A stretch of 32,151 nucleotides of DNA from Deltaproteobacteria bacterium UBA2385 (GCA_002343455.1 DDSR01000381.1:1-32151); one strand, 5' to 3'. Positions 1 to 8,545 are shown, numbered from the stretch's first letter. The notes: generated from the sequence alone by a model not told the origin. Made by a program: numbers and translations.

Positions 1-653
1 CCGGGCCCGCCGATAGCGATGTCGTCGCCGTCACCGGCATCGATCGTGTCGGTCCCGTCCCCGCCATGCAGGACGTCGTCGCCCGGCCCGCCGTACAGGT
101 AGTCGTGGTACCCGTCGTTGGCGAAGATCTGGTCGAGCCCGACCTCGCCGTACAGGTGCTCGTAGAAGCGGAATTGGACGTAGTCCGACCCCCGGATCAC
201 ATCGTTGCCGGTGCCGCCGAAGATGTAGGCGACCGGCGGCTGAGCAGCCGCCGGCTTCAGGTTGTAGGTGTTGGTGGCCCACTCGAAGCACAATGCGTCA
301 CCGTAGTCGGAGCCGATGATCTCCACGAAGCTATAGTCCGCCGCAGGCGACTCGCAGCAGAAGCGGTTCATGGTGGGCGGGCCGCTGCCCGTGTAGTAGA
401 CGCCCCAGGCCTCGTAGGGGACCGAGAGGTCGTAGTCCGTGACCATGTTCGCTTCCGAGTCCGCCGTGGAGGCGCTCAGGTCGCAGGTCCAGGTGTCGTC
501 GGTGATCGTTGTGGTTCGCTCGAAGCAGATGCCGTCGCAGGTCGCGGTGTCGTACGGCGAGGGGCAATCCGCCTGCGCCTCAGGCGAAGCCGCGCTCGCG
601 GCGAAGACCGCCATCAGGGCCAGGGCACGCGGGGGGGGGGAAATTCCAGACAT
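1..653 (-). CDS. Secreted RTX-type calcium-binding repeat protein, C-terminus cut by window edge
   Basis: An uninterrupted minus-strand frame of about 217 codons runs off the left edge. It begins with a signal peptide: n-region MSGISPPPR, h-region ALALMAVFAASAAS, cleavage after PEAQA. A Cys-containing region follows, with no family I recognise. From about residue 165 there are glycine/aspartate nonapeptides such as GGTGNDVIRG, GGPGDDVLHG and AGDGDDIAIGG, the GGxGxDxxx signature of RTX repeats. In known families these bind calcium once outside the cell and fold into a beta-roll. Function beyond a secreted, calcium-folded protein cannot be told, because the rest is missing. The start is uncertain. 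ATG 653 gives a normal signal peptide but has no clear ribosome site. ATG 705 has GGGAGAG upstream but is out of frame by one base, and the run of ten C at 631-640 lies between the start and the rest of the gene. Confidence 0.75.
   Translation of the reverse strand, partial: MSGISPPPRALALMAVFAASAASPEAQADCPSPYDTATCDGICFERTTTITDDTWTCDLSASTADSEANMVTDYDLSVPYEAWGVYYTGSGPPTMNRFCCESPAADYSFVEIIGSDYGDALCFEWATNTYNLKPAAAQPPVAYIFGGTGNDVIRGSDYVQFRFYEHLYGEVGLDQIFANDGYHDYLYGGPGDDVLHGGDGTDTIDAGDGDDIAIGGP
631..640. repeat. Ten-base G/C homopolymer inside the RTX signal-peptide coding region
   Basis: Ten consecutive G on the plus strand (ten C in the coding sense) encode the Pro-Pro-Pro of the signal peptide n-region. 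Loss of one base would put the upstream ATG at 705 into the RTX frame; any single-base change takes the ATG at 653 out of it. It may be a slippage (phase-variation) tract or a sequencing/assembly uncertainty; the window alone cannot separate these. Confidence 0.6.
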
Positions 654-709
654 CGGGTTGTCCGACGGGTTGAGGGGACTGCTCGTTCGCGCGAGGACCA
701 CGCATGAGG

Positions 710-738
710 AGTCTCTCCCACACCTTTTCGAAAGTCAA
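710..738 (-). promoter_or_regulatory. Candidate sigma-70-like promoter for the RTX gene
   Basis: Reading the minus strand, TTGACT (738-733) is followed after 17 bases by GAGACT (715-710), in a patch noticeably more AT-rich than its surroundings (about 733-775). Transcription would start near 703. That would leave a leader of about 50 nt before ATG 653 and would make ATG 705 unlikely as a start. The -10 match is poor (3 of 6). Confidence 0.35.
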
Positions 739-833
739 CAGGTCTCCGAAGACTTTACAATTGAATGCCCGTTCAGCGCTCGATCCAGCCGCACTGGCCT
801 GTCGACCCCAGCAGCAGCGGCCCGACGCCCGAC

Positions 834-1340
834 TCACACCACACAGCGCGCCGCCAGCTCCCGGAGCTGCTCCTCCCCCGGCCAGCGCCGCACCGCGCGC
901 GAGGCCAGCCGACCGGCCTCCTCGACCTGGTTTCGCTCCAGCAGCGACGCAACACGCAGCGCCGCCTCGGCCGGGAGGGCCGGCAGCGGTCCATACCGAC
1001 GATCCTCCAGCCGCGCGAGCTGGGCCGGCGGGAGACCGCCCGCCAGCAGCCGGGCGAGGACCTGGTCAACCAGGGCGCGGCGCCCGTTGTCCATGGCCTC
1101 CTCGGCCAGCAGGACGAGCGCCTTATGGTCCTGACCGGCGAGCTCCAGCGCCCGGGCGTCGGCCTCGGCCCGCTTGGGCTCGGGGTCGAGGCGAGCGGCC
1201 TTGACGACCCGCCGGGCGCGGTCGCGCTCGATCTCGCCGAAGACCTTGGGCGCGGCCCAGGTGGCGAGGGCGGCGAGGGCCATCACGATGGCCCACTTGG
1301 GGACGCCGAGGGTCAGGAGCAGGCTGAGCAGGGTCTTCAT
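834..1340 (-). CDS. Small membrane-anchored protein of unknown function
   Basis: 168 residues. The start is ATG 1340, because GGAGA lies five to six bases upstream and the protein then opens with a hydrophobic segment (residues about 3-34, MKTLLSLLLTLGVPKWAIVM and onward) that should insert in the membrane. The remainder is Ala/Leu/Arg/Glu-rich and probably all helical, with a rhythm such as KALVLLAEEAMDNGRRALV and EAALRVASLLERNQVEEAGR that suggests a few degenerate TPR-like helical hairpins; no canonical TPR is certain. It is transcribed away from nuoA, and the 129-bp gap between them must contain both promoters. I do not recognise the family and no catalytic motif is visible. Confidence 0.65.
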   Translation of the reverse strand: MKTLLSLLLTLGVPKWAIVMALAALATWAAPKVFGEIERDRARRVVKAARLDPEPKRAEADARALELAGQDHKALVLLAEEAMDNGRRALVDQVLARLLAGGLPPAQLARLEDRRYGPLPALPAEAALRVASLLERNQVEEAGRLASRAVRRWPGEEQLRELAARCVV

Positions 1341-1379
1341 GGGTTCTCCGCGGCGCAGGTGTAGACGCGGGGACCGGGT

Positions 1380-1428
1380 TTGACAAGCGGGGGCCAACTC
1401 TTGCCAGGCACCTTGAACGCGGTAGCCT
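1380..1428 (+). promoter_or_regulatory. Possible promoter elements upstream of nuoA
   Basis: The nuo operon should start in the divergent gap 1341-1469. It contains a perfect -35 hexamer TTGACA (1380-1385) and a second candidate pair, TTGCCA (1401-1406) then TAGCCT (1423-1428) with 16-bp spacing. Neither pairing gives a good -10, so the exact promoter is unresolved. Confidence 0.25.
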
Positions 1429-1469
1429 CCCGAATTACGCCAGCCGGCCCCCGCTTCCCCAGAGTTAGC

Positions 1470-1847
1470 GTGGAACCCTCCTGGCTCGATCCTTCCTGGC
1501 TCTCCGCACTCGCCCTCCTCGCTGTCGCGCTGGTCGTGCCGGCCGGGATGCTGATCGGGGCCCGGATCCTGGCGGTCAAGGCTCGCCGGGACGTGGCGAC
1601 CAAGTTCGACACCTATGAGTGCGGCGAAGAGCCCGACGGCGCGGCCTGGCTGCGCTTCCACCCCCGTTACTACGTGGTGGCGCTGCTCTTCGTGCTCTTC
1701 GACGTCGAGACGGTCTTCATGCTGCCCTGGGCGCTGACCCTCGAACAGCTCGGCGCCGTCGCCTGGGTCGAGATGCTGGTCTTCGTGGCCATCCTGATGC
1801 TGGGCTGGGGCTACGCGGTGCGCAAGGGAGCGATCCGATGGCAGTAG
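1470..1847 (+). CDS. nuoA: NADH-quinone oxidoreductase subunit A
   Basis: 125-residue membrane subunit of complex I (NDH-1), near the family's usual 120-145. Three transmembrane helices: about 11-34, 66-86 and 92-114. The conserved loop reads [13 protein letters not shown] then [19 protein letters not shown], carrying the acidic residues and the Cys of the loop that moves near the quinone site. GTG 1470 is chosen because the family begins close to this residue and AGAG lies five bases upstream; a TTG at 1380 is also in frame but would add 30 atypical residues. The gene overlaps nuoB by 10 nt, so translation is coupled. First gene of an eleven-subunit nuo operon. Confidence 0.93.
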   Translation: MEPSWLDPSWLSALALLAVALVVPAGMLIGARILAVKARRDVATKFDTYECGEEPDGAAWLRFHPRYYVVALLFVLFDVETVFMLPWALTLEQLGAVAWVEMLVFVAILMLGWGYAVRKGAIRWQ

Positions 1848-2554
1848 ACGAGTCCGGCCAGGCCTTCCGGCACCCGGCCTACGGCATGATCGAGGGGTTG
1901 ACCTCGCTTCCGGGCGTGGACCTGGCCTTCACCACGGCCGACAAGGTGCTGACCTGGGGACAGGCCAACGCGCTCTGGGTCTTCCCGATGGCGACCTCCT
2001 GCTGCGGCATCGAGTTCATGGCCACCAGCGCCAACCGCTTCGACAGCGACCGCATCGGCACCATCCCGCGGGCGACGCCCCGGCACTGCGACGTGATGAT
2101 CATCGCGGGCACGATCACGGTGAAGATGGCCCCCCGGGTCAAGAAGCTGTGGGACCAGATGCCCGAGCCGAAGTGGGCGATCGCGATGGGCTCCTGCGCC
2201 ATCTCGGGCGACTTCTACCGGGACATCTACAGCGTCGTGCCCGGTGTCGACACCTTCATGCCGGTGGACGTCTACGTGCCCGGCTGCCCGCCCAACCCCG
2301 ACGGCCTGCTGGAGGGCATCCGCCGCTTGCAGGAGAAGATCCGCAACAAGCGCAACGGGGCCTTCGTCGAGCCGGACAAGCGGCCGATCGCCGGCCTGCA
2401 GGCGCCCAGCATCCCGCGCATCGGCGACCCCGACCGGGACCCGGCGATCGACGCCGCCCAGCTCGAGGCGGTCCAGCAGCTCGACCCCGACGGGGGGATG
2501 CGCCGCTCCAGCGCTCCCCCGGCTCCGACCCGTCCCGTCCGGAAGGAGGACTGA
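1838..2554 (+). CDS. nuoB: NADH-quinone oxidoreductase subunit B (N2 iron-sulfur cluster)
   Basis: 238 residues. Peripheral subunit that holds the terminal [4Fe-4S] cluster N2, which passes electrons to quinone. The four ligands are all visible: the adjacent pair in [10 protein letters not shown], one in [10 protein letters not shown] and one in [18 protein letters not shown] 1838 has AAGGGAG seven bases upstream and lies inside the end of nuoA. The last 60 or so residues form a Pro/Asp/Arg-rich tail (ending [13 protein letters not shown]) beyond the conserved domain. The tail is longer than in short NuoB proteins and probably disordered. The stop overlaps the nuoC start by one base. Confidence 0.96.
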   Translation: MAVDESGQAFRHPAYGMIEGLTSLPGVDLAFTTADKVLTWGQANALWVFPMATSCCGIEFMATSANRFDSDRIGTIPRATPRHCDVMIIAGTITVKMAPRVKKLWDQMPEPKWAIAMGSCAISGDFYRDIYSVVPGVDTFMPVDVYVPGCPPNPDGLLEGIRRLQEKIRNKRNGAFVEPDKRPIAGLQAPSIPRIGDPDRDPAIDAAQLEAVQQLDPDGGMRRSSAPPAPTRPVRKED

Positions 2555-3063
2555 TGCCTCCCCTCCACGAGCCGATCCCCCCGGATGTGCTGGAGTGGTG
2601 CCAGGCCGAGCTGGGCCTGGAGACGGTCCCCGCCGAGGGCCCCGAGGTGCCGCGCGACCGGCTGCTGGCCTTCGCCCGCGCCCTGAAGGATCAGCACGAC
2701 TTCTGGTTCTTCCTCTACTGCGCCAGCACGCACTACCCGGAAGAGGGCTCCGCCGGCGAAGAGGGCCACAAGCCCGATCGCACCCTGGTCGCCTACCGGG
2801 TCCGCCGCCTGCCGCACGCCGCCAGCGGCCGACCGACCCAGACCTTCCCCTTCCGCGTCTGGGTGCCGACGGGCGAGTCGACCCCCTCGCTGGCCGAGGT
2901 CTGGGTGGGCGCCGACTGGCAGGAGCGTGAACAGTTCGACCTGGTCGGGACGGTCTTCGCCGGCCACCCCGACCCGCGGCGCCTGATGATGCCCGAGGAC
3001 TGGCCGGGGCACCCGCTGCGCCGCGACTACGCCATCGAGACGGGGCACTTCCCATGGCGGTGA
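2554..3063 (+). CDS. nuoC: NADH-quinone oxidoreductase subunit C (30 kDa type)
   Basis: 169 residues. Peripheral-arm subunit that packs beside NuoD and NuoB near the quinone chamber; no cofactor. The diagnostic C-terminal 30-kDa signature is present: [20 protein letters not shown] followed by [21 protein letters not shown]. An unfused NuoC, because nuoD is a separate frame. ATG 2554 shares its A with the nuoB stop and is preceded by a full AAGGAGG ribosome site. Its end overlaps nuoD by 10 nt. Somewhat shorter at the N-terminus than many NuoC proteins. Confidence 0.94.
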   Translation: MPPLHEPIPPDVLEWCQAELGLETVPAEGPEVPRDRLLAFARALKDQHDFWFFLYCASTHYPEEGSAGEEGHKPDRTLVAYRVRRLPHAASGRPTQTFPFRVWVPTGESTPSLAEVWVGADWQEREQFDLVGTVFAGHPDPRRLMMPEDWPGHPLRRDYAIETGHFPWR

Positions 3064-4325
3064 CCCTCTCCCACTCCCTGCCCGTTCAGACCCTGCCTCG
3101 TACGATGCAGGTCGGCGGGGTCACGGTGCCGGTCGACCTCGTGACGACGGGCTGGCCGGACCCGCAGATGCGGCTGGAGGACTACGATCCCGAAGCCGAC
3201 CTGATGACCATCAACATGGGTCCCCAGCACCCCTCGACCCATGGGGTCTTGCGGGTCAAGCTCTGGCTGGACGGCGAGACGGTGGTCAAGGCGGTCCCCT
3301 ATGTGGGCTACCTGCATCGCGGCGTCGAGAAGCTGTGCGAGAAGCTGACCTATGTGCAGCTCACGCCCATCGTCGACAAGAACGACTACGTCTCGCCGAT
3401 GATGAACGAGATGGCCATCAACATGGCCATCGAGAACGCGCTGGGCATCGAGCCTCCCCGGCGGGCGCAGTACATGCGCAGCATCCTGGCGGAGATCCAG
3501 CGCATCGGCAGCCACCTGATCTCGGTGGGCACCTGGGGCCTGGACATGGGCGGGGCCATCGGCGGCGGCGCGACGATCTTCATGTTCTGCATGCGCGAGC
3601 GGGAGCTGCTGCTGGACCTCTTCGAAGAGCTGACCGGCTGCCGCTTCCACTACAACACCCACACGGTGGGCGGGCAGCGGCACGACCTGCCGGTGGGCTG
3701 GGACGTCAAGGCGAAGCAGGTGCTGGCCCGCATCGTGGAGCGCTCCTACGAGTACGAACAGTTCCTGGTCGAGAACCCGATCTGCCGGGCCCGAGCCCGG
3801 GGGGTGGCGGTGCTGGACCCGCTGCTGGCGATGGAGTGCGGCGCCAGCGGGCCGATCCTGCGTGGAAGCGGCGTGGACTTCGATCTGCGGCGGGACGCGC
3901 CTTACGCGGCCTACGGCGAGATCGAGGTGCGCGTGCCGACCCGGACCGAGGGCGACGCGCTGGCCCGGGCCATGGTGCGGGTCGACGAGATCCGGGAGAG
4001 CGCCCGCATCGCCAGCGCGCTGCTGGACGGCGTGCCCGAGGGGCCCATCTGTGCGTTGAAGCCGGTCAAGCTGCCCGGCGCGGTCAAGCTGATGGAGGGC
4101 GAGACCGCCTACGCCGCGGTCGAGGGCCCCCGCGGCGAGCTGGGGACCTACCTGGTGGCCCAGACCGACCGCAAGGTGGGTCAGCACCCCTACCGCCTGA
4201 AGATCCGTTCGCCTTCGCTGCACGCCCTCTCCCTGCTGCCCTACCTCTGTCCGGGGCACACGCTGGCGGACGTGGTGGTGATCATCGGCTCGCTGGATCC
4301 GATCATGGGCGAGGTGGACCGATGA
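3054..4325 (+). CDS. nuoD: NADH-quinone oxidoreductase subunit D (49 kDa, quinone site)
   Basis: 423 residues, standard length. Forms most of the quinone-binding pocket together with NuoB. Conserved features are [13 protein letters not shown] (with the quinone-facing His), [25 protein letters not shown], the loop [13 protein letters not shown] and the C-terminal [10 protein letters not shown] that ends this family almost invariantly. The start ATG 3054 lies inside the end of nuoC, and its stop overlaps nuoH as ATGA. nuoE, nuoF and nuoG, which in many bacteria follow here, are missing; the next gene is nuoH. Confidence 0.97.
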   Translation: MAVTLSHSLPVQTLPRTMQVGGVTVPVDLVTTGWPDPQMRLEDYDPEADLMTINMGPQHPSTHGVLRVKLWLDGETVVKAVPYVGYLHRGVEKLCEKLTYVQLTPIVDKNDYVSPMMNEMAINMAIENALGIEPPRRAQYMRSILAEIQRIGSHLISVGTWGLDMGGAIGGGATIFMFCMRERELLLDLFEELTGCRFHYNTHTVGGQRHDLPVGWDVKAKQVLARIVERSYEYEQFLVENPICRARARGVAVLDPLLAMECGASGPILRGSGVDFDLRRDAPYAAYGEIEVRVPTRTEGDALARAMVRVDEIRESARIASALLDGVPEGPICALKPVKLPGAVKLMEGETAYAAVEGPRGELGTYLVAQTDRKVGQHPYRLKIRSPSLHALSLLPYLCPGHTLADVVVIIGSLDPIMGEVDR

Positions 4326-5305
4326 TCGTGCTCTTCGACTCGCCCTGGCTGCACGGGGCCCTGCTTGGCCTGGTGGTCTCGGTCTCGCTGCTGACGGTCA
4401 CGGCCGCCGGCCTGCTCTACGAGCGCAAGTTCGCCGGACGCCTGCAGAACCGCCCCGGACCGACCGAGGTGGGGCCCTGGGGCCTGCTCCAGCCGGTGGC
4501 GGACGGGCTGAAGCTCTTCCAGAAGGAACAGATCGTCCCGGCGGCGGCCCAGCGCTTCCTCTTCCTGCTGGCTCCGCTGCTGGTGGTGGTGGCGGCCCTG
4601 GCCGGGGCGGCCGTGATCCCCTGGAGCGCCGAGCTGATGGTCGCCGATCTGCACATGGGCGTGCTCTGGGCCCTGGCGATGGCCAGCCTGATGCCGCTGC
4701 CGGTGTGGATCGCCGGCTGGTCCAGCAACAACAAGTACGCGCTGCTGGGCGCGATGCGGACGGTGGCCCAGGGGATCTCCTACGAGGTGCCGCTGCTGCT
4801 GACCGCCCTGGTGCCGATCATCCTCACCGGCAGCTTCCGCATGGGCGACATCGTCGCAGCCCAGGCCGATCTGCGCTGGTTCGCGCTCTGGCCGCCGGGC
4901 CCCGGCGCGGTGGCCTTCGTGCTCTTCCTGCTGACCGCGCTCGCCGAGTCCAACCGGATCCCCTTCGACATCCCCGAGGCCGAGAGCGAGCTGGTGGCCG
5001 GCGTGACGGTCGAGTACACCGGCATGAACTTCGGCATGTTCTACCTGGCCGAGTACGTCCACAGCCTGGTGGCCAGCGCCATCGCGGCGGCGCTGTTCCT
5101 GGGCGGCTGGGACATGGGCCCGCTGGGCAGCGGGCTGCACTGGATGCTGCTGAAGACCCTGCTGCTGTGGGCGGTGATCTTCTGGATCCGCTGGACGCTG
5201 CTGCGCTTCCGCTCGGACCAGCTGATGGAGCTGTGCTGGCGCTGGCTGGTGCCCCTGGGCCTGGGGCTGGTGCTGTTCACGGCCACCTGGAAGGTGTTCG
5301 CATGA
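4322..5305 (+). CDS. nuoH: NADH-quinone oxidoreductase subunit H
   Basis: 327 residues with about eight transmembrane helices. It joins the peripheral arm to the membrane arm and forms the floor of the quinone tunnel. Family signatures are clear: LLQPVADGLKLFQKE, SNNKYALLGAMRTVAQGISY, AESNRIPFDIPEAESELVAG and YTGMNFGMFYLAEY; the acidic residues of these loops are those implicated in coupling. ATG 4322 overlaps the nuoD stop by four bases. It is followed by the only notable gap in the operon (66 bases), holding a hairpin and a micro-ORF that starts on the nuoH stop. Confidence 0.97.
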   Translation: MIVLFDSPWLHGALLGLVVSVSLLTVTAAGLLYERKFAGRLQNRPGPTEVGPWGLLQPVADGLKLFQKEQIVPAAAQRFLFLLAPLLVVVAALAGAAVIPWSAELMVADLHMGVLWALAMASLMPLPVWIAGWSSNNKYALLGAMRTVAQGISYEVPLLLTALVPIILTGSFRMGDIVAAQADLRWFALWPPGPGAVAFVLFLLTALAESNRIPFDIPEAESELVAGVTVEYTGMNFGMFYLAEYVHSLVASAIAAALFLGGWDMGPLGSGLHWMLLKTLLLWAVIFWIRWTLLRFRSDQLMELCWRWLVPLGLGLVLFTATWKVFA

Positions 5306-5385
5306 GCGACCGAAGGGAGCTCAGACCCCGGAGAGGGGGAACCTGGAGGGGTTCCCCCCCTTGGAGAACGCATGAGCATTCTTGA
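5302..5385 (+). CDS. 27-codon micro-ORF bridging nuoH and nuoI
   Basis: An ATG sharing ATGA with the nuoH stop opens a 27-residue frame, beginning MSDRRELRPRRGG and ending WRTHEHS, with seven Arg and two Trp. AAGG lies about eight bases before its start, inside nuoH. It reads through the nuoH-nuoI hairpin and stops at 5385, fourteen bases inside nuoI and in another frame. The start/stop geometry matches the coupling used throughout this operon, so translation is plausible. I infer a leader-like role (opening the hairpin for nuoI) rather than a stable product; it may equally be chance. Confidence 0.35.
   Translation: MSDRRELRPRRGGTWRGSPPWRTHEHS
5335..5358 (+). promoter_or_regulatory. Perfect 9-bp hairpin just before nuoI
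   Basis: GGGGGAACC (5335-5343) and GGTTCCCCC (5350-5358) are perfectly complementary around a six-base loop. The stem ends a few bases before GGAGA, the nuoI ribosome site. It has no U-run, so it is unlikely to be a terminator. It could modulate nuoI translation, processing or mRNA stability. Confidence 0.5.
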
Positions 5386-5866
5386 CCCCTTCCGGATCGG
5401 CTTCCGAAACTTCTTCCGTCCGATGATCACCGAGCCGCTGCCATGGAAACAGACCCGCCAGCGCTCCGAGCGCTATCGGGCCAGCTTCGCCCTGGTGCAC
5501 GACGAGCACGGGGAAGAGGCCTGCATCGGCTGCAAGATGTGCGAGAAGATCTGTCCCTCGCAGATCATCACCGTCACGACCGGGGCCAAGGCGAAGAGCG
5601 AGGCGACCGGCAAGATGCGGGGGACCTGCGCCGACTTCACCCTGGATCTGAACGCCTGCATCATCTGCGAGCTCTGCGTGCAGGTCTGTCCGACCGACGC
5701 GATCGTGATGGTGCGGGTCCAGGAGCGGCCCAGCTTCGACCGCAACGAGCTGATGCTGACGATGGAGAAGCTGTACGCCAACGAGCAGAAGAAGCAGAAC
5801 GCCTGGGCGGACGGCACCAAGCTGATCGCCATGCAAGACCCCGGTGCGGGCGGAGGCAAGGACTGA
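5372..5866 (+). CDS. nuoI: NADH-quinone oxidoreductase subunit I (two [4Fe-4S] clusters)
   Basis: 164 residues. Ferredoxin-like peripheral subunit carrying clusters N6a and N6b, relaying electrons toward N2 in NuoB. Both cluster motifs are intact: CIGCKMCEKICP at about residue 51 and CIICELCVQVCP at about 96. The amphipathic N-terminus (FRIGFRNFFRPMITEPLPW) is the typical membrane-surface segment of the family. ATG 5372 is preceded by GGAGA five to six bases upstream. The stop overlaps nuoJ by one base. A Gln/Lys-rich C-terminal tail of about 30 residues follows the conserved FDRNELMLT element. Confidence 0.97.
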   Translation: MSILDPFRIGFRNFFRPMITEPLPWKQTRQRSERYRASFALVHDEHGEEACIGCKMCEKICPSQIITVTTGAKAKSEATGKMRGTCADFTLDLNACIICELCVQVCPTDAIVMVRVQERPSFDRNELMLTMEKLYANEQKKQNAWADGTKLIAMQDPGAGGGKD

Positions 5867-6417
5867 TGGCCGCCTGGATTGCCTTCTTCGCGCTGGCGGT
5901 CGTGCTGGTCGGCGCCGCCGTGATGGTCGTGAGCGCCCGGGACCTGGTGCACACCGTGCTGTGGCTGGCCCTGGGGCTCGTCACGACGGCCGGGGTTCAT
6001 GTCGCCCTGGCGGCCGACTTCCTGGCGGCGGTGCAGATCCTGCTCTACTCGGGCGGCGTCGTGACCTTGATGCTCTTCGCCGTGATGCTGACCCGGCACC
6101 TGGAGGGGGCGACCGCGCGGATGAGGTCCGAGAGCGGCGCCCGCGGGGTGGTGGTGGCCCTGATGCTGGCCGGGCTGATCGGCGCCAGCCTGTGGCGCTC
6201 GGACAAGCTGGGGGCCAAGGCCCCGGCGATGGAGGTCGACACCGCCGCGCTGGGCGAGCTCTTCCTGGGCCCGCTGGTGCTGCCCTTCGAGCTGCTCTCC
6301 GTGCTGCTGCTGGCGGCGATGATCGGGGCGATCGTCCTCTCCCGCCCCGAGGGGCCGCCAGGCAGCGTCCCTCGCCTGCCGCCGCGGGTCACACCTCCGG
6401 GGGGTCCTCATGAATGA
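5866..6417 (+). CDS. nuoJ: NADH-quinone oxidoreductase subunit J
   Basis: 183 residues, five transmembrane helices. Membrane-arm subunit next to NuoH and NuoK, whose TM3 carries the flexible pi-bulge of complex I. The conserved segment AVQILLYSGGVVTLMLFAVM contains the family Tyr and Gly pair. The C-terminal 20 residues are Pro-rich and cytoplasmic. The start shares one base with the nuoI stop, and the end overlaps nuoK by eight bases. Confidence 0.94.
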   Translation: MAAWIAFFALAVVLVGAAVMVVSARDLVHTVLWLALGLVTTAGVHVALAADFLAAVQILLYSGGVVTLMLFAVMLTRHLEGATARMRSESGARGVVVALMLAGLIGASLWRSDKLGAKAPAMEVDTAALGELFLGPLVLPFELLSVLLLAAMIGAIVLSRPEGPPGSVPRLPPRVTPPGGPHE

Positions 6418-6733
6418 GCTCTTGGCCAACGGCCCCGGCCTGGGCGCCTGGCTCTCCCTGGCGGGCCTGCTCTTCTGCATCGGCACCTACGGGCTGCTGA
6501 CCCGCAAGAACCTGGTCGCGGTGCTCTGCTCGCTGGAGCTGATGGCCAACGCCGTCAACATCAACCTGGTGGCCTTCTCTCGCTTCCACGGCGACGAGCT
6601 GGGCCAGGTCTTCGCCCTCTTCTCCATCGCCCTGACGGTGGCCGAGGTCGCGGTGGGGCTGGCGATCATCATCCTGGTCTACCGCCAGCGCCAGGGCATC
6701 GAGATCCACGAACTCACCGACCTGCGTGGCTGA
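6410..6733 (+). CDS. nuoK: NADH-quinone oxidoreductase subunit K
   Basis: 107 residues, three transmembrane helices, MrpC-like. The two intramembrane glutamates needed for proton transfer are visible in SLELMANAVNINLVAF (TM2) and TVAEVAVGLAIIIL (TM3). The C-terminus ELTDLRG matches the usual ending of the family. The start lies within nuoJ, and nine bases separate its stop from the nuoL start. Confidence 0.97.
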   Translation: MNELLANGPGLGAWLSLAGLLFCIGTYGLLTRKNLVAVLCSLELMANAVNINLVAFSRFHGDELGQVFALFSIALTVAEVAVGLAIIILVYRQRQGIEIHELTDLRG

Positions 6734-6742
6734 GGCCCTACC

Positions 6743-8545
6743 GTGAACGCCACCGCTCTCGCCGTCCTCGTCTACCCGCTGCTCAGCTTCCTGCTGCTCG
6801 GCCTGGTCTGGCCGCTGCGCCAGAACGGGCGCCTGGCGGGCTGGATCTCCACCCTGGCGGCCGTCGCCTCCTTCCTGGGCAGCCTGCGGCTGCTGTGGAA
6901 GGTGCTGGAGGGCGAGGGCGTCGGCAGCGCGACGATCCCCTGGCTGGTGGCCGACGGCAAGGTGATCGCCGAGCTGGGCATCCACGTCGACGGGATCAGC
7001 GCCAGCATGCTGGTGGTCGTGACCCTGGTGGCCGCCTGCGTCCAGGCCTACAGCCTGGGCTACCTCGCCGACGAGCCCAAGGCCGACCTGGGCCGCTACT
7101 TCACCTGGCACTCCCTCTTCATCGTGGCGATGGGCGGGCTGGTGCTGGCGCCCAACCTGCTGCAGCTCTTCCTGGCCTGGGAGCTGGTGGGGCTGTGCAG
7201 CTACCTGCTGATCGGCTTCTACTGGCGCAAGCCCTCGGCCGGGCGGGCGGCGGTCAAGGCCTTCTGGGTGACCAAGTTCGCCGATATGGGCCTGCTGCTG
7301 GGCCTGATCGTGCTGTACGCGACGACGGGCAGCTTCGAGTGGTCCACCCCGGTCCCCGCGGCCTGGGCGGTGGTGGTGCCGGCCCTGCTCTTCGTGGGCG
7401 TGATGGGCAAGAGCGCGCAGGTGCCGCTGCACATCTGGCTGCCCGACGCGATGGAGGGCCCGACCCCGGTCTCGGCCCTGCTGCACGCGGCGACGATGGT
7501 GGCGGCGGGCGTGTTCCTGATCGTGCGGGCCTACCCCCTCTTCGAGGCGGCCCCCCCGCTGCTGCTGGCCATGACCTGGATCGGCGCCGTCACGGCCCTG
7601 GTCGCAGCGGTGACCGCGGTGGTGCAGGACGACATCAAGAAGGTCCTGGCCTACAGCACCTGCTCGCAGCTCGGCTTCATGATCGCGGCCCTGGGCTCGG
7701 GCCAGCTGATGGGCGGCTACTTCCACCTGACGACGCACGCCTTCTTCAAGGCCCTGCTCTTCCTGGGGGCCGGCGCGGCCATCCACGCGACCCACAGCAA
7801 CAGCATCCACCAGATGGGCGGGCTCTGGCGCAGCACCCGCTTCTCGGCGGTGCTCTTCATCGTCGGCGCGGCCGCGCTGGCGGGCATCCCCGGGCTGGCC
7901 GGCTTCTTCAGCAAGGACCTGATCCTAGAGGAGCTGCTGCACGCCGGGCAGTACGGCCCGCTGGCCATGCTGCTGCTCAGCGCGGGCCTGACGGCCTTCT
8001 ACATGACCCGGGTGGTTGCGATCGCCTTCTTCGGGCCGGCCTCGGAGGGCGCCGCCCACGCCCACGAGTCGCCGCCTTCGATGCTGCTGCCGATGACCGT
8101 CCTGATGGTGCCCGCGGTGCTGGCGGGGCTGGCGGGCCCGCTCTTCGCGGGGCTCTGGAACCAGCCCTACCACTTCGCCCTGACCCCGGTGGGAGGCCTC
8201 GCCACCCTGGCCGCGCTCAGCGGCATCGGGCTGGGCGTGCTGCGCTACGGCACGCGGAGCTGGGCCTCTCCCCTGCCCGAGGGGCCGCGCCGCTTCATCC
8301 TCTCCGCCCCGATCGACAGCTTCTGGCTGGCCGCCTGGCAGAGGGGCCTGCAGCCGGTGGCCCGAGGCATCGGCTGGGTCGACCGCTACGTCGTCGACGG
8401 GCTGATGAACGCGGTCGGCTGGCTGTTCCTGCTGGCCGGTGAGAAGGTGCGGGCGCTCCAGACCGGGCGAGCCCAGGACTACGTGCTCGGGGTGCTGATG
8501 GGCGTGCTCGCCGTCGTCGCCTACGGGCTGGTAGGTGCCGCATGA
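6743..8545 (+). CDS. nuoL: NADH-quinone oxidoreductase subunit L (distal antiporter-like)
   Basis: 600 residues, about 16 transmembrane helices. The most distal proton-pumping subunit, related to MrpA, with the long lateral helix at its C-terminus. The charged residues of the pumping line are in place: Glu in LAWELVGLCSYLLIGFYW (TM5), Lys in GKSAQVPLHIWLPDAMEGP (TM7), His in SALLHAATMVAAGVFLIVR (TM8) and Lys in GFFSKDLILEELL (TM12). It starts at GTG 6743. The end overlaps nuoM as ATGA. Length is typical of the family. Confidence 0.97.
   Translation: MNATALAVLVYPLLSFLLLGLVWPLRQNGRLAGWISTLAAVASFLGSLRLLWKVLEGEGVGSATIPWLVADGKVIAELGIHVDGISASMLVVVTLVAACVQAYSLGYLADEPKADLGRYFTWHSLFIVAMGGLVLAPNLLQLFLAWELVGLCSYLLIGFYWRKPSAGRAAVKAFWVTKFADMGLLLGLIVLYATTGSFEWSTPVPAAWAVVVPALLFVGVMGKSAQVPLHIWLPDAMEGPTPVSALLHAATMVAAGVFLIVRAYPLFEAAPPLLLAMTWIGAVTALVAAVTAVVQDDIKKVLAYSTCSQLGFMIAALGSGQLMGGYFHLTTHAFFKALLFLGAGAAIHATHSNSIHQMGGLWRSTRFSAVLFIVGAAALAGIPGLAGFFSKDLILEELLHAGQYGPLAMLLLSAGLTAFYMTRVVAIAFFGPASEGAAHAHESPPSMLLPMTVLMVPAVLAGLAGPLFAGLWNQPYHFALTPVGGLATLAALSGIGLGVLRYGTRSWASPLPEGPRRFILSAPIDSFWLAAWQRGLQPVARGIGWVDRYVVDGLMNAVGWLFLLAGEKVRALQTGRAQDYVLGVLMGVLAVVAYGLVGAA

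Noticed and set aside
580..837. Minus-strand frame of 85 residues upstream of the RTX start
   Set aside because: It runs through the poly-C tract in a different frame and has no family features; its relevance is only as an alternative start for the RTX gene if the tract loses one base.
1401..1428. Sigma-54-like promoter before nuoA (GGCAC near 1407)
   Set aside because: The GC at -12 is missing at the required spacing, so it does not meet the sigma-54 pattern.
1380..1469. N-terminal extension of NuoA from a TTG at 1380
   Set aside because: The TTG is part of a TTGACA hexamer, and the extra 30 residues are not found in the NuoA family as I know it.
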